Both the position numbers and the translations under genes were made by a program. Under the pieces are notes generated by a model. That model was not told the DNA's origin and searched no databases. It saw only the letters and a program-made list of their open reading frames with translations. This document shows, one piece after another, positions 11,180 through 21,396 of a stretch of DNA of 64,000 nt. This DNA is from SHVZ01 sp041906305 (GTDB taxonomy: Bacteria > Pseudomonadota > Alphaproteobacteria > SHVZ01): positions 62,001 to 126,000 of the forward strand of contig JAYRJL010000006.1 of assembly GCA_041906305.1 (NCBI GenBank). The letters run 5' to 3'. Numbering within the stretch: the stretch's first letter is position 1; each line of letters begins with the position of its first letter.

Positions 11180-11473
11180 TCAGGCGGCCTTCGAGGCCTG
11201 GGCCTTCTTGATCCGGCGCTTAACCTTGAGCGCCGCTTCCGGCAGCTTGGCGTCGCGGGTCGAGAGCAGGTAGGCGTCGAGGCCGCCATTGTGCTCGATC
11301 GTGCGGAGCCCGTTGGCGCTGACCGTGAGCCGCACCGGCTGGCCGAGAATGTCCGACAGGAGGCTCACCTCCTGCAGGTTCGGCAGGTAGCGCCGCTTGG
11401 TCTTGTTGTTGGCGTGGCTGACGTTGTTGCCAACGAGAACGCCCTTACCGGTGACATCACAGCGACGCGACAT
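11180..11473 (-). CDS. rpmB: 50S ribosomal protein L28
   Basis: Large-subunit ribosomal protein, 97 residues. MSRRCDVTGKGVLVGNNVSH opens the protein and KTKRRYLPNLQ follows, both diagnostic of L28. The ATG at 11473 gives this N-terminus; a longer in-frame extension is not conserved. It is a single-gene leftward unit ending at the bidirectional terminator. Confidence 0.96.
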   Translation of the reverse strand: MSRRCDVTGKGVLVGNNVSHANNKTKRRYLPNLQEVSLLSDILGQPVRLTVSANGLRTIEHNGGLDAYLLSTRDAKLPEAALKVKRRIKKAQASKAA

Positions 11474-11533
11474 GGCACGGATCCACAGCAAATAAAGGTG
11501 AAACGCCGGGCAGGCCCCGGCGTCGAGGCGCGG

Positions 11534-11563
11534 GTTGTACCCGCCCCCGAGGGGGCCCGTCAA
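11534..11563 (-). promoter_or_regulatory. Candidate rpmB promoter
   Basis: TTGACG (11563-11558) and TACAAC (11539-11534) are separated by 18 bases on the minus strand, with a GC-rich dyad (GCCCCC/GGGGGC) in the spacer. It overlaps the last codon of meaB and would give a leader of roughly 55 bases. Confidence 0.4.
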
Positions 11564-12525
11564 GTTCCCGGCCGGAAGGCCCGGAGAAGCTCCTGCGCGG
11601 CCTCGGCCGGGGTCGACCGGCCCGCCCCCACGGCCCTTTCCAAAGGGGCAAGGCGCGCCGCCACCTCCGGATCGGCCTTCAGGGCCGCCAGCAGCCCGTC
11701 TTCGACCTCGCGCCACATCCAGCGCCGCGCCTGGGCCGAGCGCTTGTGGGCCAGGCCTTCCGGGCCCATCGCGTCCCGATGGCGGAGGATCGCCTGCCAG
11801 ACCTCGGGGACACCCTGGCCTGTCGCCGACGAGCAGGAGAGCACCGGCGGCTGCCAGCCCGCTCCCGAGGCCAGGATCGCCAGCGCCGCCACATAGTCGG
11901 CCCTGGCCCGCTCCGCGGCCGGGATCAGGTCGCCATCGGCCTTGGTCACGACCAGGAGATCGGCGAGCTCGACGATGCCCTTCTTGATCCCCTGCAGCTC
12001 GTCGCCGCCGGCCGGCGCCAGCAGCAGCAGAAAGCTGTCGGTCATCTCGGCGACCGCCGTCTCCGACTGGCCGACACCGACGGTCTCGACCAGGGCCGTC
12101 TCGTAGCCCGCCGCCTCCATGACCAGCAGCGTCTCGCGGGTTCGCCGGGCGACGCCGCCGAGCGCGCCGCCAGAAGGCGTCGGGCGGATGAAGGCGTTCG
12201 GATGCCGCGCGAGCTTCTCCATCCGCGTCTTGTCGCCGAGGATCGAACCGCCGGAGACCTCGGACGACGGATCGACGGCGATGACCGCAATCTTCTTGCC
12301 CGCTTCGGCGAGCATGAGGCCCAAGGCCTCGATGAAGGTCGACTTGCCGACGCCGGGCGCGCCGGAGATGCCGACCCTGACGGCCTTTCCGGTCGCCGGC
12401 AGCAGCAGGTGCAGGAGCGCATCCGCCTGCGCGCGATGATCGGGACGGGTCGACTCGACCAGCGTCAGCGCGCGCGCGAGCGCGCGGCGGTCGCCGGCGA
12501 GGACGGCTTCGGCGAGATCCTTCAT
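11560..12525 (-). CDS. meaB: Methylmalonyl-CoA mutase-associated GTPase MeaB
   Basis: G3E-family P-loop GTPase, 321 residues, that chaperones adenosylcobalamin loading and protects methylmalonyl-CoA (or related) mutases. Walker A is GAPGVGKST. AVDPSSEVSGGSILGDKTRM and LVETVGVGQSE are the switch and metal segments, and VVTKAD is the base-recognition motif. A C-terminal dimerisation arm follows. The ATG at 12525 overlaps the stop of the upstream methyltransferase gene as ATGA, so translation is coupled. No mutase gene is in the window. Confidence 0.93.
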   Translation of the reverse strand: MKDLAEAVLAGDRRALARALTLVESTRPDHRAQADALLHLLLPATGKAVRVGISGAPGVGKSTFIEALGLMLAEAGKKIAVIAVDPSSEVSGGSILGDKTRMEKLARHPNAFIRPTPSGGALGGVARRTRETLLVMEAAGYETALVETVGVGQSETAVAEMTDSFLLLLAPAGGDELQGIKKGIVELADLLVVTKADGDLIPAAERARADYVAALAILASGAGWQPPVLSCSSATGQGVPEVWQAILRHRDAMGPEGLAHKRSAQARRWMWREVEDGLLAALKADPEVAARLAPLERAVGAGRSTPAEAAQELLRAFRPGT

Positions 12526-13088
12526 GCCTTCGCCTTCACGGCGCGCCAGCGGATGGTCATCGACTCGACGACATTGTTGAACTTCCTGACCGCTTCCTCG
12601 CCGTCGGACTGGCCTAGCTCGCCCGCGGCGAGGCGGCTGCGCCACGGCTCGTCGAGGACATAGACCACGTCCTCGATGCGGAAGTCGACGCCGAGAATGA
12701 GCGCGAGCGGCGTGTTCGGCACGCCCTGTTCCGCCCAGCGCCGGTTCAAGGAAAGATCGAACAACGCCAGCGTCGAGGGAAGGATCGGGCGCACATGCGT
12801 GGGATCGGAAAGGAACCCGTCATGTCGCGGATGCGGTACCTCGATGGTGATCAGCGCGCCGTCGCGGCAGACGCGCCAGAGCTCGCGGATCACGGCGAGG
12901 AAGACGTCGGTCTGCTGGCCGAGATGCTCGAGCACGTGCTTCAGCAGGATCTCGTCGGCCGAGGAATCCGCCCACGGCCAGGGCAGCCGTTCGAGGTCCC
13001 ACACCTGGTCAGGTTCGAGGACGGCCGCGCGGTCGACGTTGACCCAACCGTCGAGCCTGGCGCTGCCGCAGCCGAGATTGAGTTTCAC
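12522..13088 (-). CDS. Class I SAM-dependent methyltransferase-like protein
   Basis: Protein of 188 residues with motif I LNLGCGSARLDGWVNVD at its very N-terminus and KHVLEHLG in the motif-IV region. Both are typical of small methyltransferases annotated near envelope or carbohydrate genes. The start is GTG (13088), which gives KLNLGCG immediately; no signal peptide is present. It overlaps meaB by 4 bases. The substrate is unknown, and coupling to meaB may be only positional. Confidence 0.72.
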   Translation of the reverse strand: MKLNLGCGSARLDGWVNVDRAAVLEPDQVWDLERLPWPWADSSADEILLKHVLEHLGQQTDVFLAVIRELWRVCRDGALITIEVPHPRHDGFLSDPTHVRPILPSTLALFDLSLNRRWAEQGVPNTPLALILGVDFRIEDVVYVLDEPWRSRLAAGELGQSDGEEAVRKFNNVVESMTIRWRAVKAKA

Positions 13089-13141
13089 CTTGCTGTCGAC
13101 CCGTGCGATGAAGTCGCGACCTTACACCGTCGAGGCTGGTC

Positions 13142-13621
13142 ATGGCGCTGAAACCCGCCGCGCAACGCGTCGAGGACCTGCTTGCCTCCCAGGGCATGGG
13201 CGGGCGGGTCGTCGAGTTTCCCGAGTCCACCCGCAGCTCGGCCGAGGCCGCGGCCGCCATCGGATGCACGCTGGCGCAGATCGCCAAATCGCTGGTGTTC
13301 AAGTCGGCGAGCGGCCGGCCCGTGCTGGTCGTCGCCTCCGGCGTCAACCGCGTCGACGAGAAGCTCGTTCGAGACCTGATCGGCCAGAAGATCGGCCGAG
13401 CCGATGCCGACTACGTGCGCGAGCGCACCGGCTATGCGATCGGCGGCGTCGCGCCCTTCGGCCATTCGGAGACGCCCATCGTCCTGATCGACCGGGATCT
13501 GCTGGCCCTCGATCCCATCTGGGCTGCGGCCGGCACGCCGAACGCCGTCTTCCGCCTGAACGGCGACGAGCTGGTGCGCCTGTCCGGCGGAACCGTCGCC
13601 GACATCAAGCAGGGCCACTAG
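13142..13621 (+). CDS. YbaK/EbsC-family aminoacyl-tRNA deacylase
   Basis: Editing-domain protein of 159 residues related to YbaK and ProX, which hydrolyse mischarged tRNA such as Cys-tRNA(Pro) or Ala-tRNA(Pro). The IAKSLVFK segment contains the conserved lysine, and GVNRVDEKL and the GGVAPFGH loop complete the pocket. It overlaps the convergent priA stop by 4 bases. The ATG at 13142 fits the family N-terminus. The specific tRNA substrate cannot be told from sequence alone. Confidence 0.85.
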   Translation: MALKPAAQRVEDLLASQGMGGRVVEFPESTRSSAEAAAAIGCTLAQIAKSLVFKSASGRPVLVVASGVNRVDEKLVRDLIGQKIGRADADYVRERTGYAIGGVAPFGHSETPIVLIDRDLLALDPIWAAAGTPNAVFRLNGDELVRLSGGTVADIKQGH

Positions 13622-15825
13622 AGGAAGCTGTACGGGTCGACGTCGACCTGGACGCGGACGGTTCCGGGAACCTTCACGCGCGCGAGCCAGTCGGCGACGA
13701 TCGGCTGCACGCGGATCGACCGCCCTGCCTTGAGCAGAAGCCGTCGCCGATGACGGCCGCGCAGGAGCGCGAGCGGTGCCGGCGCCGGGCCGAGCACCTG
13801 GATACCCTCGCCTTCCGGCGCAGATTTCCTCAGCGCGCGCGCCACGCCATCGGCCGCCTGCGGGTCGTGACTCGAGACGATGATCCCGACCAGGCGTCCG
13901 TAGGGCGGCATCGAAGCCGCTTCGCGCTCGGCCGCCTCGACGGCGAGGAAGCGGTCGCGGTCTCCGGAGGCGAGCGCCTGCATCACCCGGTTGTCCGGCT
14001 GCCAGGTCTGCAGCAGCACGCGACCCGGCCGCTCGTGGCGGCCGGCGCGGCCGGCAACCTGGTGGAGCAGCTGGTAGGTGCGCTCGGCCGCCCTCAGGTC
14101 GCCGCCTTCGAGGCCGAGATCCGCATCGACGACGCCGACCAGCGTCAGGTTCGGGAAGTTGTGTCCCTTGGCCACCATCTGCGTGCCGATCACGACGTCG
14201 ACCTCGCCGTCGCGGATCGAGCGGATCAGCTCCTCGGCCTCGGCCGGACCGCCGATCGTATCGCTCGCCATCACGGTGAAGCGGGCGTCCGGCAGCACCG
14301 CCATCAGCTCCTCGGCGAGGCGCTCGACCCCGGGACCGCAGGCAGCGAAGGCATCGTCGGCGCTGCAGGACGGGCAAACGTTCGGCCGGCGCGCCGAGTA
14401 GCCGCAGTGATGGCACTGCAGCCGTCCGGCGAGCCGATGCTCGACCAGCCAGGTCGAGCAGTTGGGGCAGTTGAGGCGATGGCCGCAGGCGCGGCAGAGC
14501 GTCAGCGGTGCGTAGCCGCGGCGATTGAGGAACAGCAGCGACTGCTCGCCGGCCGCCAGGGTCTCGGTCATCGCCTTGACCAGCGGTGGGCTCAGGAAGC
14601 GCTGCGAAGCCGGCTTGTCGCGACGGAGGTCGACGATGCCGATGTCCGGCAGCTGCGCGCCCGCGTGACGGTCGGGCAGATGCAAGCGGCGATAGCGTCC
14701 CGTCGTCTCGTTCACATGGCTTTCCAGCGACGGTGTCGCCGACGACAGCACGACCGGGAAGCGGCCGAGCTGGCCGCGGACCACCGCCATGTCGCGTGCG
14801 TGGTAGTGGACGCCGTCCTCCTGCTTGAAGGCCGGGTCGTGTTCCTCGTCGACGACGATGAGGCCGAGCTCCGGATACGGCAGGAACAGCGCAGAACGCG
14901 CACCGACCAGGACCGGCGCCTTGCCTTCGGCGACCGCGCGCCAGGTCGTGCGGCGTTCGAGCTGGGTCAGGTCCGAGTGCCAGACCGCCGGCTTCACGCC
15001 GAACCGGGATTCGAAGCGTGCGAGCCATTCGGCCGACAGCGCGATCTCGGGCAGCAGCACCAGCGCCTGCCGGCCGCGACGGAGACACTCGGCGACCGCC
15101 TCGAAATAGACCTCGGTCTTGCCGCTGCCGGTGACGCCGTCGAGAAGCGTCACGGAGAACGCATCCTCGGCGACGCGCTTCTTCATCTCGGCGGCGGATG
15201 CCGCCTGGTCCTCGTTGAGCACGCGGCCCGGCCGGTCGAGGTCGGGCACGCCGAACGGCGGCGGCGCCGGCATCTCGATGCGATCGAGGAGCCCGTCCTT
15301 CTCCATCGCCTTCAGCACGCCGGTGCCGACGCCGGCCTCGCGCGCGAGGTCGCCCGGCATCCAGGCCATGCCCTCGGCCAGGAGCTCGATCACGCGCTTC
15401 CTCTGCGCGGTCATGCGCTCGCCGGGCTCCGGCATGCGGGCGAAGCGATAGCCGGCGGCCAGCCTCGGCGGCTCGAGCGCCGAGGGCACGCTCATCGCCA
15501 TGCGCAGCACCGCGCCCGGGGGAGCCAGCGTGTAGGCCGCCACCCAGTCGACGAACCTGAGGACCGCCTCGGGCAGCGCCGGCGCCTCCGCCAGGCCCTC
15601 GACGACTTCCTTGAGCTTGGATGAATCGAGGTCGTCCGTGCCCTTTCCCCAGACCACGCCCAGGACCTCGCGCGGACCCAGCGGCACGATCACGAACTCA
15701 CCGGGGTGGAGGCTCAGCCCCTCCGGCACCACATAGTCGTAGGCGCCCGCGAGAGGCAGAGGCAGGAGCACCGATACCCGCTCCCCACCCCCAATAGCTT
15801 GTGTGCTGGCGTCCTCAGCCATCAT
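13618..15825 (-). CDS. priA: Primosomal protein N' (replication restart helicase)
   Basis: Superfamily 2 helicase of 735 residues that reloads the replisome at stalled forks. Walker A is DGVTGSGKTEVY and the DEEH box is VVDEEHDPAFKQ. A cysteine-rich zinc-binding insertion follows, with CRACGHRLNCPNC and CHHCGYSARRPNVCPSC (eight cysteines in pairs). GTQMVAKGHNFPNL and QVAGRAGRHERPG are helicase motifs V and VI. Two adjacent ATGs (15825 and 15822) are possible starts and no strong ribosome-binding site separates them. It is divergent from the transaldolase gene. Confidence 0.96.
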   Translation of the reverse strand: MMAEDASTQAIGGGERVSVLLPLPLAGAYDYVVPEGLSLHPGEFVIVPLGPREVLGVVWGKGTDDLDSSKLKEVVEGLAEAPALPEAVLRFVDWVAAYTLAPPGAVLRMAMSVPSALEPPRLAAGYRFARMPEPGERMTAQRKRVIELLAEGMAWMPGDLAREAGVGTGVLKAMEKDGLLDRIEMPAPPPFGVPDLDRPGRVLNEDQAASAAEMKKRVAEDAFSVTLLDGVTGSGKTEVYFEAVAECLRRGRQALVLLPEIALSAEWLARFESRFGVKPAVWHSDLTQLERRTTWRAVAEGKAPVLVGARSALFLPYPELGLIVVDEEHDPAFKQEDGVHYHARDMAVVRGQLGRFPVVLSSATPSLESHVNETTGRYRRLHLPDRHAGAQLPDIGIVDLRRDKPASQRFLSPPLVKAMTETLAAGEQSLLFLNRRGYAPLTLCRACGHRLNCPNCSTWLVEHRLAGRLQCHHCGYSARRPNVCPSCSADDAFAACGPGVERLAEELMAVLPDARFTVMASDTIGGPAEAEELIRSIRDGEVDVVIGTQMVAKGHNFPNLTLVGVVDADLGLEGGDLRAAERTYQLLHQVAGRAGRHERPGRVLLQTWQPDNRVMQALASGDRDRFLAVEAAEREAASMPPYGRLVGIIVSSHDPQAADGVARALRKSAPEGEGIQVLGPAPAPLALLRGRHRRRLLLKAGRSIRVQPIVADWLARVKVPGTVRVQVDVDPYSFL

Positions 15826-15860
15826 GAGGTAGATTTCAAAGCAGAATTCCGAGGCCGCCC

Positions 15861-16517
15861 ATGAAGTTTTTCGTCGATACCGCCGACGTCGCCGAGATCC
15901 GGGAGCTGGCCGCGACCGGCCTCCTCGACGGCGTCACCACCAATCCATCGCTCATCCAGAAGAGCGGCCGCAAGATGCTCGACGTCATCGCCGAGATCTG
16001 CGCCGCCGTCGACGGCCCGGTTTCGGCCGAGGTGACGGCGACCGATCACGCGACGATGCTGGCCGAAGGCCGGAAGCTCGCCAAGATCGCCAAGAACGTC
16101 GCGGTCAAGGTGCCGCTGACCCCGGACGGGCTCAAGACCTGCCGCGTTCTCGCCGACGAAGGCACCCAGGTCAACGTCACTCTGTGCTTCTCGCCGGCCC
16201 AGGCCATTCTGGCCGCCAAGGCGCGCGCCGCCTTCATCTCGCCCTTCGTCGGACGGCTCGACGATATCGGCCAGGACGGCATGCAGCTGATCGCCGACAT
16301 CGTCCAGATCTATCGCCAGTATCCCGCCTTCAAGACCGAAGTGCTGGTCGCCTCGATCCGGCATCCGATTCACCTGATCGAATCGGCCAAGCTCGGCGCT
16401 GACGTCGCCACCATCCCGCCGGCGGTGATCCGCTCGCTCTACAATCACCCCCTGACCGACAAGGGTCTGGCGTCCTTCCTCGCCGACTGGAAGAAGACCG
16501 GGCAGTCGATCCTCTGA
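15861..16517 (+). CDS. tal: Transaldolase / fructose-6-phosphate aldolase family
   Basis: Short-form transaldolase of 218 residues. MKFFVDTADVAEIRELAATG opens the barrel, GVTTNPSLI is the conserved loop, and NVAVKVPLTPDG carries the Schiff-base lysine. NVTLCFSPAQAILAAKA and SIRHPIHL complete the family signatures. The size suits the TalC/Fsa subfamily, which moves a dihydroxyacetone unit in the pentose phosphate pathway. Its stop overlaps the next start as TGATG, so it heads a tightly coupled run of four genes ending with ExoD. Confidence 0.93.
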   Translation: MKFFVDTADVAEIRELAATGLLDGVTTNPSLIQKSGRKMLDVIAEICAAVDGPVSAEVTATDHATMLAEGRKLAKIAKNVAVKVPLTPDGLKTCRVLADEGTQVNVTLCFSPAQAILAAKARAAFISPFVGRLDDIGQDGMQLIADIVQIYRQYPAFKTEVLVASIRHPIHLIESAKLGADVATIPPAVIRSLYNHPLTDKGLASFLADWKKTGQSIL

Positions 16518-17218
16518 TGTCCACCGCCAGGCCCAGCGAAGCGCTCGATGCGGTCCAGGTGATGGAGTACCTGCGCCGTCACCCGGACTTCCTGACCAAC
16601 AATCCAGAGGCGGTCCTGCTGCTGGCCGCGCCCGGCCGCGAGGTCGGGGAGAGCGTCGTCGACCTGCAGAAGGTCATGCTGGAGCGGATGCGGGGCGAGC
16701 TTGCCCGGCTCAAGACCACGCAGCGGAAGCTGATCGCGACCAACCGCGTCAACCTGCAGACGCAGGAGCGCGTGCATTCGGCGGTGCTGGCGATGATCGA
16801 GGCGCCGAGCCTGGAACACCTGATCCACACCGTCACCCACGACCTGGCGATGATTCTCGATCTCGACGTCGTTGCGGTCGCGGTCGAGGCAGCCGATCCC
16901 AGGGTCACCGCCGGTCATGTCGCGGGTATCCAGCGCCTTCCGGCCGGGTCGATCGACCGGCTCATCGGCGAGGGCCGGGACACGAGGCTCCGTCCCGAAG
17001 GCCAGGGCGAAGCAGAGGTCTTCGGCGCCGGTGCCGGCCTGGTTCGCTCGGATGCGCTGGTCCGCATCAAGGTCTCGACCGAGGCGCCCGTCGGCCTGAT
17101 CGCTTTCGGATCGCGCCGCGAGAGCACGTTCCATCCGAGCCAGGGGACCGACCTGCTGGCATTTCTCGCACGCGCTTTCGAGATATCGGTGCGCGCATGG
17201 CTGGAGCCCGCGATCTGA
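16517..17218 (+). CDS. DUF484 family protein (GAF-like)
   Basis: Protein of 233 residues. VMEYLRRHPDFLTNNPEAVL is the signature N-terminus of DUF484, followed by a coiled coil (VDLQKVMLERMRGELARLK) and a GAF-like domain. The family is typically next to xerC, as here, where the two genes overlap by 22 bases. The molecular role is unknown; a sensor or partner of the recombinase is speculative. Confidence 0.88.
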   Translation: MSTARPSEALDAVQVMEYLRRHPDFLTNNPEAVLLLAAPGREVGESVVDLQKVMLERMRGELARLKTTQRKLIATNRVNLQTQERVHSAVLAMIEAPSLEHLIHTVTHDLAMILDLDVVAVAVEAADPRVTAGHVAGIQRLPAGSIDRLIGEGRDTRLRPEGQGEAEVFGAGAGLVRSDALVRIKVSTEAPVGLIAFGSRRESTFHPSQGTDLLAFLARAFEISVRAWLEPAI

Positions 17219-18123
17219 GCGTCGCCCGTGCGGTCGAGGACTGGCGCGCCTGGCTCGCGCACGAGAAGCGGGCATCTTCCCACACGCTCGACGCCTACGG
17301 CCGCGATCTCGGCCTCTTCCTCGGCTTCCTGACCGGTCATCTCGGCAGCGAAGCGAGCCTCGACGATCTGGCGGGCCTGAGGCCGGCGGATTTCCGCGCC
17401 TTTCTCGCCGCCGAACAGGCGCGAGGACGCGCCAAGTCCTCGGTCGCCCGCTCGTTGTCGGTCGTCCGCAACTTCCTTCGATTCCTCGCCCGGCGCGGGC
17501 TCGCCGAAAGCGCCGCGATCGGTTCGGTCCGGACGCCGAAGCTGCCGAAGCCGGTACCGAAGGCACTGTCGATCCCGGAAGCCTCCGAGCTTCTGGATGC
17601 GGCGGAAAGCGAAGGAACGGAACCGTGGCATGGCGCGCGCGATGCCGCCGTAATGGCGCTGCTCTACGGGGCCGGACTTCGCCTGGGCGAGGCGCTGGCG
17701 ATCACGCGGCGCGGCGCACCGGTCAAGGAAGGCACTCTCACGGTCGTCGGCAAGGGCAAGAAGACCAGAGCGGTGCCGATCCTCCCGATCGTCGCCGAGG
17801 CGGTCTCAGCCTACGTCGCCATGTGCCCGCACAATCCCGGCCCGGACGGCGCGCTCTTTCTCGGCGCCCGCGGCGGTCCGCTGCATCCGCGGCTGGTCCA
17901 GGGCGTGGTGGCGAAGCTTCGGCGCGGACTCGGCCTTGCCGACTCCGCGACGCCTCATGCGCTCCGCCACAGCTTCGCCACGCATCTGCTGGCCGAAGGC
18001 GCCGATCTCCGCGCGATCCAGGAACTGCTGGGTCATGCCTCGCTGGCGACGACCCAGCGCTACACCAAGGTCGACCTCACCCAGCTTCTCGAGGTCCACC
18101 GCGCCGCGCATCCCCGCTCGTGA
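17197..18123 (+). CDS. xerC: Tyrosine recombinase XerC
   Basis: Site-specific recombinase of 308 residues that with XerD resolves chromosome dimers at dif. An N-terminal SAM-like core-binding domain (about 10-110) precedes the catalytic domain. The active site is complete: R162 (GAGLRLGEAL), K186, H254/R257 (HALRHSF), H280 (LGHASL) and Y289 (TQRYTKV). It overlaps DUF484 by 22 bases. XerD could share these motifs, but the DUF484 pairing and N-terminus favour XerC. Confidence 0.92.
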   Translation: MAGARDLSVARAVEDWRAWLAHEKRASSHTLDAYGRDLGLFLGFLTGHLGSEASLDDLAGLRPADFRAFLAAEQARGRAKSSVARSLSVVRNFLRFLARRGLAESAAIGSVRTPKLPKPVPKALSIPEASELLDAAESEGTEPWHGARDAAVMALLYGAGLRLGEALAITRRGAPVKEGTLTVVGKGKKTRAVPILPIVAEAVSAYVAMCPHNPGPDGALFLGARGGPLHPRLVQGVVAKLRRGLGLADSATPHALRHSFATHLLAEGADLRAIQELLGHASLATTQRYTKVDLTQLLEVHRAAHPRS

Positions 18124-18746
18124 ACGCACCTCCGCACGACAAGACCATCGCCGCGATCCTGAGGCAGCTGACGGATCCGGCGAAGGACGAACGGCTGACG
18201 CTGGACGAAGCGATCGAGACACTGGGCGATCGCGCCTATGGCCTGGCGATGCTGATGCTGGCCCTGCCCATGGCAGTGCCGATCTCCTCGATCCCCGGCA
18301 TCTCGACCGTGTTCGGCATTCCCTTGATCCTGATCGCGGCCCAGCTGATGCTCGGCCGGCCGAGGCCGTGGTTGCCGCGCTGGCTCGGATCGAAATCCTT
18401 TGCGCGCGCCGATCTCGCGCGGATCCTCGACAAGGCGCTGCCCTGGCTCGAACGCGGCGAGCGGCTGATCCATCCTCGCCTGACGTTCCTCGTGAGCGCC
18501 GCGGCTGAACGTGGTATCGGCGCGATCTGTTCGCTCATGGCGTTCGTCATGGCGCTTCCGATCGTGCTCGGCAATCAGCCGCCGGCGATCGCGATCTCTC
18601 TCTTCGCGCTCGCGCTGATCGGCGGCGACGGTCTCTTCGTGATCCTCGGAATCATCATCGCGATCGTCTCTGTCGCGCTGGTCGCGGCGGTCCTCGGCGC
18701 CTTTGCCGCCGGCGCCTGGTACGCGATCAATTCCCTGCTCGGCTGA
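18120..18746 (+). CDS. ExoD family exopolysaccharide synthesis protein
   Basis: Integral membrane protein of 208 residues with several hydrophobic segments (about 40-70, 125-150, 155-205). MALPMAVPISSIPGISTVFGIPLIL is split here by position, and the ALPMAVP and SIPGISTVFG cores are the ExoD signature. The start is GTG at 18120, overlapping the xerC stop by 4 bases. ExoD proteins affect exopolysaccharide production and alkali tolerance in rhizobia; the mechanism is unknown. It ends convergently inside the MFS gene tail (20-base overlap). Confidence 0.85.
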   Translation: MNAPPHDKTIAAILRQLTDPAKDERLTLDEAIETLGDRAYGLAMLMLALPMAVPISSIPGISTVFGIPLILIAAQLMLGRPRPWLPRWLGSKSFARADLARILDKALPWLERGERLIHPRLTFLVSAAAERGIGAICSLMAFVMALPIVLGNQPPAIAISLFALALIGGDGLFVILGIIIAIVSVALVAAVLGAFAAGAWYAINSLLG

Positions 18747-19947
18747 TGTCGCGCGCGGCGAAGCCGACCGCGATCGCCGCGACCGCCGATCCTGCGGCGC
18801 AGACCGCCATCGCCATCGCCCAGCCGATCGGCGTCGCGCTGCCGCCCAGATCGAGGGCGAGCCCCGCCAGCGGCGGCCCGACGATGCCGCCGGCGAAGCC
18901 GACCATCGAATGCACCGCGAGCGTCGCGCCCTGCTCGTCCGGCCGCGCCTCGGCGACGGTTCCGGTCGTGATCGTGCCGGAGTCGGCGGCGATCAGCGCG
19001 GAGTAGACGAACATCAGCGCGGCGACGACCCAGAAGGGCATTGAGGTCGAGAGGCCGGTCGTCGCGCCGACGACCGCCGATGCGCCGGCAATCCAGCGGA
19101 CGAGCGCGACACGCCCGACGCGCCTCGCCAGCTCGGCGCCGAGGATGCTGGTCGCGACGCCGGACAGCATGCAGACCGTGACCCACTGCGACACGACCAG
19201 ACCGGGCGCCTCGCCCGAGCTGCGGCTCCAGGCGTAGAGCAGGAAGGCCACCATCCAGGCGCGGACCGCGAACAGCTCGAACGAGTGGCCGCCATAGGCG
19301 AGGATGTAGCCGAGCGCCGGCCGGTTGGTGAACACCGGGCGAAAGTCGAGCGGATGGCGGCCGGTCGGCGGCTTGCGCTCCATGACGACCGGCAGGCCCC
19401 AGACCGCTCCCGTCATCAGCAGCGCCGCGAGGAAGGATCCCGTCCCGCCCCAAAGGAACATCGAGCGCCACCCGAAGGCCGCGTCGAGCAGACCTGCGAT
19501 CAGGAAGGACAGGCTGGTGCCGACGCCGAACATCGAGGTGTAGTAGGCGACCGACCGAAGTCGCTTCTCTTCCGGCAGCCGCTCGCCGAGGACGCGCAGG
19601 CCTGGCATGTAGATGCCGGCGAGACCCGCGCCGGCGAAGACCTGGAAGAACACGGACGACCAGAAGCCGGTCGCGAGCAGCGCGAACCCGAGCCCGCCGA
19701 TCGTGCCGGCGGCGCAGCCGACCAAGTAGATCTTCCGGCTGTCGACATGGTCGGTAAGACCGACCAGCACCGGCACTGCGCCGACATAGCCGATGAAGTA
19801 GGCGCCGGAGATCCAGCCGGCCTCGGCATTGCCGAGGTGCCACTCGCCCATCAGCGTCGGGAGCGCGGTCGCGAAGGCGCCGAAGCCGCCGAGCCCGACG
19901 ACACAGGAGAGAACGAGGAGAACGGTGAGGCGAAGCTGCGCCGGCAT
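18727..19947 (-). CDS. Major facilitator superfamily transporter
   Basis: Inner-membrane transporter of 406 residues with 12 predicted helices. GGFGAFATALPTLMGEWHLGNAEAGWISGAYF is the first conserved block (cores ALPTLMGEW and AGWISGAYF), and the loop GLTDHVDSRKIYL corresponds to MFS motif A. It lies 39 bases downstream of lpd on the same strand and might be read from the TCA operon. The substrate is unknown. Confidence 0.82.
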   Translation of the reverse strand: MPAQLRLTVLLVLSCVVGLGGFGAFATALPTLMGEWHLGNAEAGWISGAYFIGYVGAVPVLVGLTDHVDSRKIYLVGCAAGTIGGLGFALLATGFWSSVFFQVFAGAGLAGIYMPGLRVLGERLPEEKRLRSVAYYTSMFGVGTSLSFLIAGLLDAAFGWRSMFLWGGTGSFLAALLMTGAVWGLPVVMERKPPTGRHPLDFRPVFTNRPALGYILAYGGHSFELFAVRAWMVAFLLYAWSRSSGEAPGLVVSQWVTVCMLSGVATSILGAELARRVGRVALVRWIAGASAVVGATTGLSTSMPFWVVAALMFVYSALIAADSGTITTGTVAEARPDEQGATLAVHSMVGFAGGIVGPPLAGLALDLGGSATPIGWAMAMAVCAAGSAVAAIAVGFAARDISRAGN

Positions 19948-19986
19948 CGACGCGGCTGCGGTCAGATCGTCCTGCGGCCGGCGACC

Positions 19987-21393
<1,407 letters not shown>

Positions 21394-21396
21394 GGA

